A DNA stretch of 64,000 bases from contig OY969094.1 in NCBI GenBank assembly GCA_963697695.1, positions 1,116,001-1,180,000 of the forward strand, written 5' to 3'. Both the position numbers and the translations under genes were made by a program. This document shows positions 16,410 through 24,380 of the stretch, in pieces. The DNA is from VRUE01 sp963697695 (GTDB lineage: Bacteria; Actinomycetota; Thermoleophilia; Solirubrobacterales; 70-9). The notes beneath the pieces are model-generated. The model had not been told where the DNA came from. It ran no database searches and saw only the letters and a program-made list of their open reading frames with translations. Each line of letters starts with the position of its first letter. Position 1 is the stretch's first letter.

Positions 16410-17756
16410 TCATTGGCGTACTAGGTGACCGTGGATCAGCTCGATTCGCTCAGCAGTCTGCCGCGCCGTAAAACCGAGACGGCGCATGACGCAAGCCTGC
16501 ACCAGCGCGACTCCGCGGGCAATGCTAGGTATGGCGTTGTCGTAGACGTCTTGGGTTGAGTAGCCATACCGCGGCTTATTTAGATGCGCAAAATGGTTCC
16601 GGCTAGCAACGAAGAGTTGGCGCCGCGCTTCGCTGAAACCGGTGGTGCTCTCCGGCACTCCGGAGAGATGCTGAAGATGGGCAATACGCTCGAGCAGGGA
16701 GGGCCCACGCTGCTTTTCGTTCGGATTCTTGCGCTTGTACGTGCGCCTCCAGATGGGGTCGTAGAGGCTCCGATGGTACGTCTCCAGGGTGCTCGCGACG
16801 CTCAGCAACCTGGCGTGGGAGTACTTGTCCTCGTTGATTGATTCCGCGAAGTACTGAAGGGCCGGCGACACACGGGCGTGTAGCGCAAACCATCGCTGCA
16901 AGGCTGCGCGAAAGTCGGGGATGTCAAGAGCGTAGAAAAGAAGCTGCCGATCTGGTCGCGGCCAATCGCGGGTGGGCGGGTCGATTCGAGTCTCTAGCAC
17001 GACGGCGGGCCGCTGCCTGCCGATGGTGACTGACTCATAGACGAGCGCGTCCGGAACGCCGCCTGCAATGACAAGCAGGTCGTGCAAGGGCGTCACATAG
17101 TCTTCGTGTAGTTCTCGAAGGGTCTTGCGCTCCTTAGGGATCGCAGCGATGTCAATCGTCGTGCGGATCACCCGATTCGGTCTGCGAGGCGTGAGATCCG
17201 AGTGCATCCTCGGCTCAAAGCGAACCTCGGCGTCGCCGAGCGCTACGCGCTTACCACGGGGAACCTTCCAATGGACACCGCACTCTCGGACTTGGAAGCG
17301 ACGGTCCATGAGCATCGGGGTGCGGCCAAAGCCCGTGATCGGCATCCACTCGTGGAGGTTCGCCGTCCGCATAACGAGGCGCTTCCACCGATCATCCTCT
17401 GCGTAGTGTCGGAAGAGGACCAGGCGCCGCGAGGTCAGCCTCAACTGCGGAGGCCCCGATCCGAAGCTTGATGACCTGAAGTATGCGTGCGGCAAAGTGA
17501 CCTTCGTGCCAGTGCCCGAAGTCCCGTGGACGGTCAACGGCCCGTCCGAATGGTTGGAGCCGTGCCAGATCCCAGGCCATTCCCTCGAAACGTTGATAAG
17601 CCAAAGTTCGGCCCCGTCTGCCCGCGACCAGCGGAGCACTCCAGCGGCCGTCGTGCTCTCCCGCCCGGCAATCCAAAAATTTCCCCGGATCTGCTCGCCC
17701 TGCTCAAGAAGCACCTGCTCTTTCGACAGGAACGCGTCTTGGTTTCCGTCCCCCAC
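16410..17756 (-). CDS. ApeA-like HEPN anti-phage protein
   Basis: A 448-residue protein starting with GTG at 17756. The N-terminal region (IRGNFWIAGRESTTAAGVLRWS then ELWLINV) fits the ApeA N-terminal beta domain. The C-terminal helical region holds ASRNHFAHLNK, with Arg386 and His391 in the R-x4-H motif of HEPN RNases, preceded by LLERIAHLQ. ApeA is a known single-gene abortive anti-phage protein thought to cut RNA after sensing infection. It abuts the left arm of site C (108 bp away), as a cassette's terminal gene. Confidence 0.72.
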   Translation of the reverse strand: MGDGNQDAFLSKEQVLLEQGEQIRGNFWIAGRESTTAAGVLRWSRADGAELWLINVSREWPGIWHGSNHSDGPLTVHGTSGTGTKVTLPHAYFRSSSFGSGPPQLRLTSRRLVLFRHYAEDDRWKRLVMRTANLHEWMPITGFGRTPMLMDRRFQVRECGVHWKVPRGKRVALGDAEVRFEPRMHSDLTPRRPNRVIRTTIDIAAIPKERKTLRELHEDYVTPLHDLLVIAGGVPDALVYESVTIGRQRPAVVLETRIDPPTRDWPRPDRQLLFYALDIPDFRAALQRWFALHARVSPALQYFAESINEDKYSHARLLSVASTLETYHRSLYDPIWRRTYKRKNPNEKQRGPSLLERIAHLQHLSGVPESTTGFSEARRQLFVASRNHFAHLNKPRYGYSTQDVYDNAIPSIARGVALVQACVMRRLGFTARQTAERIELIHGHLVRQ

Positions 17757-17863
17757 TCAGCGAAGTGTGACGACCAGCTCGGAATTGACCGAAATCGGTA
17801 AGCGAAGAGGGGTGTCGATCTGGTGGCTATAAGCCCCTGGATCGACATCTCTCAGACCTCACC

Positions 17864-18116
17864 TTGCCCCACAGCTTGCCCCACGGCCGATTCTGCACCC
17901 TGTTGTCTGTAAGACAACAAAACTAAAAGCCCCGCATTTGCGGGGCTTTCGTCCTATAGCGGGGGCAGGATTCGAACCTGCGACCTTCGGGTTATGAGAC
18001 TGATCTGTTGGATCGGCTGGACTACGTGGGGCACGGTTTCAAGCGGATTTCGCGAGATCGAGATCGGCTGGGATCGGCTGGAATCTGTGGCGCGCCTTGC
18101 CCCATTTCTTGCCCCA
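17864..18116. repeat. Attachment-like site C (complete)
   Basis: Left arm TTGCCCCA at 17864 and 17876; GTTGTCT/AGACAAC hairpin at 17902-17918; CCCCGC terminator-type hairpin; core 17955-17998, identical over 44 bp to the tRNA-fMet 3' half; right arm TTGCCCCA at 18097 and 18109. The core begins 91 bp after the left pair and 142 bp before the right pair. Identity to the tRNA stops at the anticodon loop. Confidence 0.8.
17926..17949 (-). terminator. CCCCGC hairpin left of core C
   Basis: AAAGCCCCGC-ATTT-GCGGGGCTTT forms a 10-bp stem. On the minus strand it is followed by TTTTAGTTTTG, making a rho-independent terminator downstream of the tRNA-like core. Copies sit at the same place before cores D and E. 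Confidence 0.75.
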
Positions 18117-18250
18117 GGAGGAACAGGCTTGGACCGCCCTACAAGCGGTGCCACCTTTCCGCCTTCCCAGTGACAGGCCTCGCGACCCAAGCAGAATGGT
18201 TGCCTAGCGCCAGCCAATCCGTCGTCGGCTCCGTCGCCTAGGCTGCCTGC

Positions 18251-19549
18251 GTGGAGACGACCATTCGACCACCAGCGAGGTCCAGGCTGGAAATCCCAAG
18301 GTCCTCTCGCGCCCGGGCTTTGAATCGCGATGTAGTTCCCGAGACGGTCGATCTCTTTTGCGGAGCAGGCGGCCTATCTCTCGGCTTTCAATCGGCAGGA
18401 CTGAGCGTCTGCACCCATCTCGATAGCTGGGCTGCAGCCGTTGAAACTCTCAACTCAAACTTCAACGAGCAGCGGACCCCCGTTGATATCAAGGAGCTGA
18501 CAGCGCAGGACATTCGAAGCCTCGTCGGCAGGACGCCTAAAGTGCTTGCTGGAGGGCCCCCTTGTCAATCGTTTACTTCGGCTGGCCGACGCCAGGACGA
18601 TGATCCGCGTGGAACCCTAGTTGGCGTCTTCGCCAATCTCGCCGCAGCTATCCGCTCACCCCTTGTTGTCTTCGAGAACGTCGAGGGCTTCCTCACGGCT
18701 GGAAGCGGACGCTTTGCTCTCGATTTCCTCGCACCTCTTATCGAAGCGGGATACCGGGTCCGTATGCGCAAGGTGAACTTCGCCAATTTTGGTGTTCCGC
18801 AGCATCGCAAGCGGGTCATCGCAGTCGCGAGTCTTCTTGGCGACCCGCCTTTCCCAGATCCCACGCACAGCGCTTGGGGTGCGCCGGGGGCTCAAGAAAT
18901 TGCCGGCTGCCCAGCTACCCCGACCGTCGAGGAGACGCTAAAGAACCTGCCATCCCCAGGCAGTGCTGACGCCCCCCAAGGGCATGTCGCTCCACGAGCA
19001 AACAGGCTCGAGCAAGCCCGAATCGATGCACTGGAGCCGGGGCAGACGATGAGAGACCTCCCCGAAGACCTTTGGCACAACAGCTACCGGAGGCGGGCTT
19101 TCCGCCGAGTGAAGGACGGCACCGCCACGGAGCAGCGGGGGGGAGCCCCCGCGGGGCTACGCCGATTGCGAGGGGACCAGCCCTCCAAGGCGATCACCTC
19201 CGCAGCCATCCGTGAGTTGGTCCATCCGGACGAAAACCGCCGGCTTACCTTGCGAGAGGCCGCGCGACTCCAAACGTTCCCGGACCATTTCGAGTTCCGA
19301 GGCAGCGGAGCCGAGCAAGCCACCCTGATAGGCAACGCTATCCCTCCGCACTTTGCGGAACTCCTTGGCGTAACGCTCCTTGGTCATCTGAGCGCCCATG
19401 CAGGGACAAAAGAGAGCAAGCCGGGAGAAGGCGAGCTTGTGGAGTTCGATGTAACTCCGGCACAGCAAATGAGCCCCGCGCTTGCGAAAGTCGTGAGAAA
19501 GGTCAACGCGCGGTTTACGCCTAACCTGTTGGCGTCGGTCGCCGCGTAA
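18251..19549 (+). CDS. DNA (cytosine-5-)-methyltransferase
   Basis: A 432-residue C5 methyltransferase starting with GTG. Motif I is TVDLFCGAGGLSLGFQ, motif IV is LAGGPPCQSFTSAG with catalytic Cys105, motif VI is VVFENVEGF, motif VIII is QHRKRVIAVA and motif X is LIGNAIPPHFAE. The target-recognition region lies around residues 250-330. It probably protects a specific site against the adjoining putative endonuclease. About 30 residues precede motif I with no obvious domain. It opens the cassette IV operon. Confidence 0.93.
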   Translation: METTIRPPARSRLEIPRSSRARALNRDVVPETVDLFCGAGGLSLGFQSAGLSVCTHLDSWAAAVETLNSNFNEQRTPVDIKELTAQDIRSLVGRTPKVLAGGPPCQSFTSAGRRQDDDPRGTLVGVFANLAAAIRSPLVVFENVEGFLTAGSGRFALDFLAPLIEAGYRVRMRKVNFANFGVPQHRKRVIAVASLLGDPPFPDPTHSAWGAPGAQEIAGCPATPTVEETLKNLPSPGSADAPQGHVAPRANRLEQARIDALEPGQTMRDLPEDLWHNSYRRRAFRRVKDGTATEQRGGAPAGLRRLRGDQPSKAITSAAIRELVHPDENRRLTLREAARLQTFPDHFEFRGSGAEQATLIGNAIPPHFAELLGVTLLGHLSAHAGTKESKPGEGELVEFDVTPAQQMSPALAKVVRKVNARFTPNLLASVAA

Positions 19550-19559
19550 GTTCCCGTAC

Positions 19560-20639
19560 ATGGATCCAGAGGCCAGACGCAACCTTCAAGAAGCTCGTCG
19601 CCTGACGTCTGGGCTGCTGTTCGTCGAAGTTTCCTGGGAGGCGATCGGAGGACTCGCGCTGCGTGTGGCACTAGACCGCGCTTACGACGTCGAGAAAAAG
19701 TTCGGACGCAAAGACATCCCCGAATTCTTCGACGTGGTCGACCCCGCTGATTGGGAGCGTCTGGGCACTGATTCGCGTGAGGCAGTCGACTGGCTCCTCC
19801 AGAAGGACCAACAGAACGCCGTCTATCTCGAGTTGCTCATACGGCTATTCGCCCGAAGGATGAAGTACCGACGAATTCTCAACACCCAGGCGTTTCCCAC
19901 TAGCGACCAAGTGGGCCCTCGCATGCTGCTTGAGCACGGACTGCTCGATGAGGGTGCCCTGAGCTCGCTCGTCGTCTGGCGAAAGTGGATGATGGATGTC
20001 GATAATCGGGCGGGACAGGAGACGGGCTATCTCTATGACGCAATCGTCGCCCGAGCACTAGGCGGGACTTCCTACGGCGCGCGGAAGAGTCCGATTCTCC
20101 GGAAACCAACGAAGCCAGGGGGTCAATCTCCAGGACGCCGCCAAGTTGACTGCATCGTTGAGGACGGAGGGGACTACTTCGCGTACGAGGTCAAGATCCG
20201 TATTACCGATGCGGCATCCCGACAAGGCAGATTGAAAGAGGAGTTGTCGTTTCCGGCTGACTGTGCCTTCAGCAAGCATGTGCCAAGGCTCTTGGTCTTC
20301 GACCCCACCCCATGCGAGACGTTGCAACAGGTGGTCACGGCCTTCGAAGAACACGGAGGACAGGTCTTTCTAGGCGGGGACGCCTACGATCACATCGGTG
20401 CTACCGCTGGTCCAGCGCAAGCGGAGTTCCTTCGACGCTACGTCGCCGAGCCCCTTGAGTGCTACGAGGACACGCTTCCCGACTTCGGCGCAGGTCGAGC
20501 ACTCGCCGATCTGCATCTCGCTGCAACTCCAGACACGATCACGATCTCCCTCGACGGGTTTGATCGGTACGTCCTGCCGCGCGACGTAGACCCTCGGACG
20601 GTGCTGGACGACACGTCCCCACCAGAAGACAGCGAATGA
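19560..20639 (+). CDS. Putative type II restriction endonuclease (PD-(D/E)XK)
   Basis: A 359-residue protein without a family I recognise. It carries a PD-(D/E)XK-type active site: Asp197 in GRRQVDCIVE, then Glu210 and Lys212 in YFAYEVKIRIT. The short spacing between the Asp and the E-x-K is normal for restriction enzymes. It lies between a C5 methyltransferase (10 bp upstream) and Vsr (4-bp overlap), which strongly supports a restriction role. The helical N-terminal half may recognise DNA. The recognition site cannot be read from sequence. Confidence 0.7.
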   Translation: MDPEARRNLQEARRLTSGLLFVEVSWEAIGGLALRVALDRAYDVEKKFGRKDIPEFFDVVDPADWERLGTDSREAVDWLLQKDQQNAVYLELLIRLFARRMKYRRILNTQAFPTSDQVGPRMLLEHGLLDEGALSSLVVWRKWMMDVDNRAGQETGYLYDAIVARALGGTSYGARKSPILRKPTKPGGQSPGRRQVDCIVEDGGDYFAYEVKIRITDAASRQGRLKEELSFPADCAFSKHVPRLLVFDPTPCETLQQVVTAFEEHGGQVFLGGDAYDHIGATAGPAQAEFLRRYVAEPLECYEDTLPDFGAGRALADLHLAATPDTITISLDGFDRYVLPRDVDPRTVLDDTSPPEDSE

Positions 20640-21094
20640 CTCGCAGGCTTGCACCGGCTCCCTCAACGACTCCAGAGATACGTGCGCGGATGCAGCAAGT
20701 GCCTCGACGCAACACCAAGCCGGAGCTGGCGGTGCGCCGAGAGCTTCACCGACGTGGGCTGCGCTACCGCACTAGCATCCGGCCACTTCCCGGCCTGCGA
20801 TGCCAAGCGGACATTGTCTTCATCCGCGCCAAAGTCGCCTGCTTTGTCGACTCCTGCTACTGGCACGGTTGCCCAGATCATCTTCGGCTGCCGAAATCCA
20901 ACGAAAACTGGTGGAAGGAAAAGCTCGCCTGGACGCGTGAACGTGATGAGCGAAACAACCAGCGTTTGATTCAGGCAGGCTGGACGGTGATCCGCACCTG
21001 GGAGCACGAGGACAGTGTCGACGCAGCAAATCGCATCGAGGCTGCGGTACATCCCAGATCCCCTAGAAGTCGATCCTCCTCTCCGAACCTTTAA
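20636..21094 (+). CDS. vsr: Very short patch repair (Vsr-type) endonuclease
   Basis: A 152-residue T:G mismatch nickase. Family landmarks are ARMQQVPRRNTKPELAVRRE, LRYRTSIRPLPGL, ADIVFIRAKVACFVDSCYWH followed by GCPDH, and LPKSNENWWKEKLAWTRERD. Vsr repairs T:G mismatches from deamination of 5-methylcytosine and usually travels with a C5 methyltransferase, as here. Its ATG overlaps the endonuclease stop (ATGA), so it is co-translated. Length is normal for the family. Confidence 0.93.
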   Translation: MTRRLAPAPSTTPEIRARMQQVPRRNTKPELAVRRELHRRGLRYRTSIRPLPGLRCQADIVFIRAKVACFVDSCYWHGCPDHLRLPKSNENWWKEKLAWTRERDERNNQRLIQAGWTVIRTWEHEDSVDAANRIEAAVHPRSPRSRSSSPNL

Positions 21095-21122
21095 GACTCC
21101 ACCCTCTGCGACACTCGAAGGC

Positions 21123-21860
21123 GTGAGCGATTGGCCACCGAGCGGCGAGGAAGTGCGAGACCTTCCCGTCGATGAGATCGGCATTCGCATGCTGCGATAC
21201 CTCCGCGGCAGCAAGAAGACGCTGCGCGGTCTGGTCGCGAATCTCCGCTCTCAGACCGACGCACAGCGGATGCGGGAACAGGTGGGGGTGACCGGTGGGG
21301 TGGTTATCGGGACCAGTGAAGCGCCGCTGGACGGCACCTACGAGCAGGGTCTCGCCGAAGCGTGGCACTGGCTGATCGCCACCGGATTGCTGACCGAGAT
21401 ACCGATGGAGGAGGGATGGTTCGTAGTTAGCCGCCTCGGTGTCAAGGTGCTGGACGAGACGCCCGATCCCGTCAGGCACGTCCGCGCGGAGCAGAGGATC
21501 GGCGTCGACCTCCACCCCAGCATCCGAAACGTCCGGTCGCAATTCCTGCTCGGCGAGTACGACGCAGCGGTGCTCATTGCGATGCGGACCGTTGAGGAGC
21601 GGGTGCGAGAACTGACGAAGGGAAGCAATTCGGAGATCGGCGTCAACCTGATGAGGCAGGCTTTCGGAGTTGGTGGACCGCTCAGAGACGAAGAAGCCGA
21701 CAAGGGCGAAGCCGACGCGCAGATGGCATTGTTCTGGGGAGCGATCGGCTTCTTCAAGAACCCGCCCTCACATCGTCGGGTCCAATACGAGGACCCGACG
21801 GAGGCGGCCGAGGCGGTGCTTTTCGCGGACCTATTGCTGCGAATCTTGGACCGAGTCTGA
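21123..21860 (+). CDS. TIGR02391 (Ymh-type) family protein
   Basis: About 245 residues. The C-terminal ~110 residues match the TIGR02391 pattern: VNLMRQAFGVGGPLRDEEAD, LFWGAIGFFKNPPSHRRVQYED and AAEAVLFADLLLRILD. The family is common next to restriction and abortive-infection genes and has HEPN-like helices, but its function is unknown. The GTG at 21123, 28 bp after the Vsr stop, is chosen. An in-frame GTG at 21015 would overlap Vsr by 80 bases and is less likely. It is the last gene of cassette IV. Confidence 0.75.
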   Translation: MSDWPPSGEEVRDLPVDEIGIRMLRYLRGSKKTLRGLVANLRSQTDAQRMREQVGVTGGVVIGTSEAPLDGTYEQGLAEAWHWLIATGLLTEIPMEEGWFVVSRLGVKVLDETPDPVRHVRAEQRIGVDLHPSIRNVRSQFLLGEYDAAVLIAMRTVEERVRELTKGSNSEIGVNLMRQAFGVGGPLRDEEADKGEADAQMALFWGAIGFFKNPPSHRRVQYEDPTEAAEAVLFADLLLRILDRV

Positions 21861-21882
21861 TCCACCTCTCTCAGACCTCATC

Positions 21883-22134
21883 TTGCCCCAGAGCTTGCCC
21901 CAAGACCGATTTGCAGCCTGTTGTCTGTAAGACAAGACAAACAAAAACCCCGCATTTGCAGGGCTTTTGTTCTATAGCGGGGGCAGGATTCGAACCTGCG
22001 ACCTTCGGGTTATGAGCGCGCCCCGCTGACTCGGCTGGGCACTGTGGGGCGCGCTCTAGAGCGGTTTTCGCGAGATCGAGATCGGCTGGGATCGGCTGGG
22101 ATCTGTGGGGCTTGTTGCCCCATTTGTTGCCCCA
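21883..22134. repeat. Attachment-like site D (complete)
   Basis: Left arm TTGCCCCA at 21883 and 21895, TTGTCT/AGACAA hairpin, imperfect CCCCGC hairpin before 21973, core 21973-22016 identical to the tRNA-fMet 3' half, right arm TTGCCCCA at 22115 and 22127. The core begins 90 bp after the left pair and 142 bp before the right pair, as at site C. Confidence 0.8.
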
Positions 22135-22214
22135 GGCCGACTACTGATGGAGGCGAATCGGAACGTCCCGCACCTTCGAGCGGCGCGGTGGCGAGTGTCC
22201 GGCCCCGGTTCGGA

Positions 22215-22580
22215 CTACGCCGCCTGGTCGGGAGCCTCCTCCTTGCGCCGCTTGACGCCGAGCTTGCCAGTCCGGGGACCGATCAGCGCGTCCTCCGCGA
22301 TGAGGCCGAGCAGCGACGCCGACAGCGCCGGGTTCAGGAGCATGGTGTCGCGCTGCTCCTCGGAGAAGACCACGCCGGTCAGGGCGTGCAGGTGTGAGAC
22401 CTTCGCCATCGCGACATCCTCGTAGGCGTCCTTCACCAGCTTCTCGACGTCGTTCTTGACGGCGGGCGAGTACTGCTTCTGCCAGTGCTCGATCTGGGTC
22501 CGGACCACCGGGTGGTCCTCATCAAGCTCGATGCACCCGCTCGGGTACTGCGCGGTGGGCTTCTGCCAGGCCGCGATCAT
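22215..22580 (-). CDS. Hypothetical protein of cassette V
   Basis: A 121-residue soluble protein of unknown family. It reads MIAAWQKPTAQYPSGCIELD, then HPVVRTQIEHWQKQYSP, and a helical LVKDAYEDVAMAKVSHLHAL followed by a basic tail (KLGVKRRKEEAPD). No signal peptide, membrane segment or catalytic motif is seen. It is the only gene in the cassette nearest the tRNA. It could be a small defence factor, a regulator, or the remains of a longer protein. It starts with ATG at 22580. Confidence 0.55.
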   Translation of the reverse strand: MIAAWQKPTAQYPSGCIELDEDHPVVRTQIEHWQKQYSPAVKNDVEKLVKDAYEDVAMAKVSHLHALTGVVFSEEQRDTMLLNPALSASLLGLIAEDALIGPRTGKLGVKRRKEEAPDQAA

Positions 22581-22832
22581 GCCGCCGTCGTCGCCCCCGC
22601 TGAGGGGCTACGGCGGTACCGTCTCTCTCGCATCGAAGGCGTTTTCTTCGGTGCCGGGCCCCGGGGCGTTCCACCGCCGCCGGGGCCGCTTATTCGCATT
22701 TGTCGCGGGCGAACGTAGGTGGAGGGGAGGCCCTTCGCAAGGGCCTAAACGACCTCTCTCGAAGCTCATGTTGCCCCAGGCGTTGCCCCATAGGCGATTT
22801 TGAACCCCTTTGTCTGCTCCTCCAGACAAACA

Positions 22833-22856
22833 AAAACCCCGCATTTGCGGGGTTTT
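22833..22856 (-). terminator. Rho-independent terminator of tRNA-fMet
   Basis: AAAACCCCGC-ATTT-GCGGGGTTTT, a 10-bp stem, followed on the minus strand by TTTTTGTTTG. It lies 8 bp past the tRNA 3' end and appears to be supplied by the cassette left arm. Confidence 0.85.
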
Positions 22857-22863
22857 CGTGAAA

Positions 22864-22937
<74 letters not shown>

Positions 22938-23039
22938 GCGGTTTTGTCCATGCTAGCAATGGGAAGGGGGTGGGCATGGGGCTGCTGGGCGGGGCGCAGG
23001 GGCGCTTGCGGCGGGCTTGCTCTCTAGAGTGCCGCCGGC

Positions 23040-23987
23040 ATGGACGGGGGAGGTAAGAGAGTTGCGGTGATCGACGTCGGCACGAACTCGACGCGGCTGC
23101 TGGTGGCCGACATCTCCGACAACCGGGTCGACAAGGTCGAACGGCATAGTCGGGTCACCCGGCTCGGGCGGGGGGTCGATCTCTCGGGGCAGCTCTCGAG
23201 CGAGGCGATCGAGGCGACCTGCGAGGCGATCGAGGACTACGTGGCGCTCTGCCGCGAGGCGGGAGCGGAGACCGTCGACGCGATCGCCACCAGCGCCGTG
23301 CGCGACGCGTCCAACGGCAGCGCCTTCGTCGCCGAGCTGCGCGAGCGCTTCGCCCTCTCGGCGCGGGTCCTCGACGGCGAGGAGGAGGCGCGACTCACCT
23401 ACCTGGGCGCCACAGCCGAGCAGCCACCCGCCGAACCGACCCTGGTGATCGACATCGGCGGCGGCTCGACCGAGCTGATCGTCGGTGCCGGGCGCGAGAT
23501 CGCCTTCCACACCTCCCTACAGGCGGGCGTCGTCCGCCACACCGAGCGGCACATCTCGGGCGACCCCCCGACGGTCAACGAGCTGGAGGCCCTGGCCACC
23601 GACGTCCGCGGCCTGATCGAGACCGCGATCTCAACCGTCGACCCCGGCGTCGAAGCCAAAGCCGGGATCGCGGTCGCTGGAACTCCAACATCCTTGGCCT
23701 CGGTCGAGCTGGCACTCGAGCCCTACGATCCAGAGCGAGTCCATGGCCACGTCCTCGCCCTTCCCTCGATCCAGCGCCTGCTCTCCCAGTTCGCCTCGGT
23801 TCCCCTCGCCGAGCGCGTCGAGATCGTCGGCCTGCACGCCGACCGGGCGCCGACCATCGTGGCCGGGGTCGTGATCCTGATCGAGACGATGCGAACCTTC
23901 GGGCTGGAGCAAGTCGTCACCTCCGAGCACGACATCCTCTACGGAACGGCCATCACCGCCTCGGCCCGCCTCCATAGCTCCCCATAA
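23040..23987 (+). CDS. ppx: Ppx/GppA phosphatase (exopolyphosphatase)
   Basis: A 315-residue cytoplasmic enzyme of the ASKHA fold that removes phosphate from polyphosphate or pppGpp. Phosphate-binding loops are AVIDVGTNSTRLLVAD and LVIDIGGGSTELIV. TSAVRDASNGSAF and EEARLTYLGA mark the active-site region. It is the short two-domain form, without the HD extension of the E. coli enzymes. ATG at 23040, about 100 bp from the tRNA-fMet 5' end. It is followed by a hairpin. Confidence 0.92.
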   Translation: MDGGGKRVAVIDVGTNSTRLLVADISDNRVDKVERHSRVTRLGRGVDLSGQLSSEAIEATCEAIEDYVALCREAGAETVDAIATSAVRDASNGSAFVAELRERFALSARVLDGEEEARLTYLGATAEQPPAEPTLVIDIGGGSTELIVGAGREIAFHTSLQAGVVRHTERHISGDPPTVNELEALATDVRGLIETAISTVDPGVEAKAGIAVAGTPTSLASVELALEPYDPERVHGHVLALPSIQRLLSQFASVPLAERVEIVGLHADRAPTIVAGVVILIETMRTFGLEQVVTSEHDILYGTAITASARLHSSP

Positions 23988-23993
23988 ACGGGC

Positions 23994-24018
23994 CCCACGC
24001 CTCAAAAACAGGCGTGGG
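23994..24018 (+). terminator. Hairpin after ppx
   Basis: CCCACGCCT-CAAAAAC-AGGCGTGGG, a perfect 9-bp stem 6 bp after the ppx stop. There is no T-run, so termination is likely but not certain. Confidence 0.6.
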
Positions 24019-24314
24019 ACTGCATGGACAGGCCAGTTTCAGAGAGCGCTCCAGATGGGTCAAGGAAGTGGTTGAACCCAAAAAATTCGGTAGCCTTCAT
24101 CTACCTACTTACTGGTATCGGCTAAAGCGGCACCTAGACGTATCGGATAGGTAGGCAGATAATCGGTTCATCGGGAAAGAGGTGGGGCAGACCTACCGCA
24201 GACTCGATACAGGGTTCGGACGATTGCCGCATCATGGCGCCTCCCGCCGTCTGGGCCCACCGAATAAAACTGGTCCCTGAAGACGTACCCCTGCCCGTCC
24301 TGAGGGACCAACCT
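24019..24314. other. Non-coding stretch with inverted repeats between ppx and a TPP enzyme
   Basis: No convincing gene is found. ATCTACCTAC (24099-24108) and GTAGGCAGAT (24151-24160) are inverted with one mismatch, and GTATCGG occurs twice between or next to them. GGGTCAA and TTGAACCC form another small stem near 24060. It could hold a small RNA or simply the 3' ends of two converging transcripts. Confidence 0.35.
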
Positions 24315-24344
24315 GAATCGGCCGCCAGCGATGGCGGCCGATTC
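24315..24344 (-). terminator. 13-bp perfect hairpin, terminator of the TPP enzyme gene
   Basis: GAATCGGCCGCCA and TGGCGGCCGATTC pair perfectly around a GCGA tetraloop, 36 bp past the stop of the minus-strand gene. No T-run is present. The stem could stop transcription from either side. Confidence 0.65.
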
Positions 24345-24380
24345 TCGTCTGGGACCGCTAGATCGAGAAAATCGGCTTTT

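Larger units (their letters stand above)
17955..21972. mobile_element. Cassette IV: type II restriction-modification, Vsr and TIGR02391 genes
   Basis: A 4-kb segment from core C to core D with intact right (18097-18116) and left (21883-21902) arms. All four genes are on the plus strand with 10-bp gap, overlapping or 28-bp spacing, so they form one operon. Both cores are perfect copies, suggesting recent acquisition. Confidence 0.75.
21973..22863. mobile_element. Cassette V: one small gene, adjacent to the tRNA
   Basis: A 0.9-kb segment between core D and the intact tRNA-fMet gene, with right arm 22115-22134 and left arm 22771-22790. It is the smallest complete unit in the array. The left arm is of the site A subtype, not the C/D subtype. 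Confidence 0.65.

Noticed and set aside
24205..24240. Possible tRNA T-arm (GGGTTCGGAC)
   Set aside because: No pairing acceptor stem or anticodon arm could be found around it.
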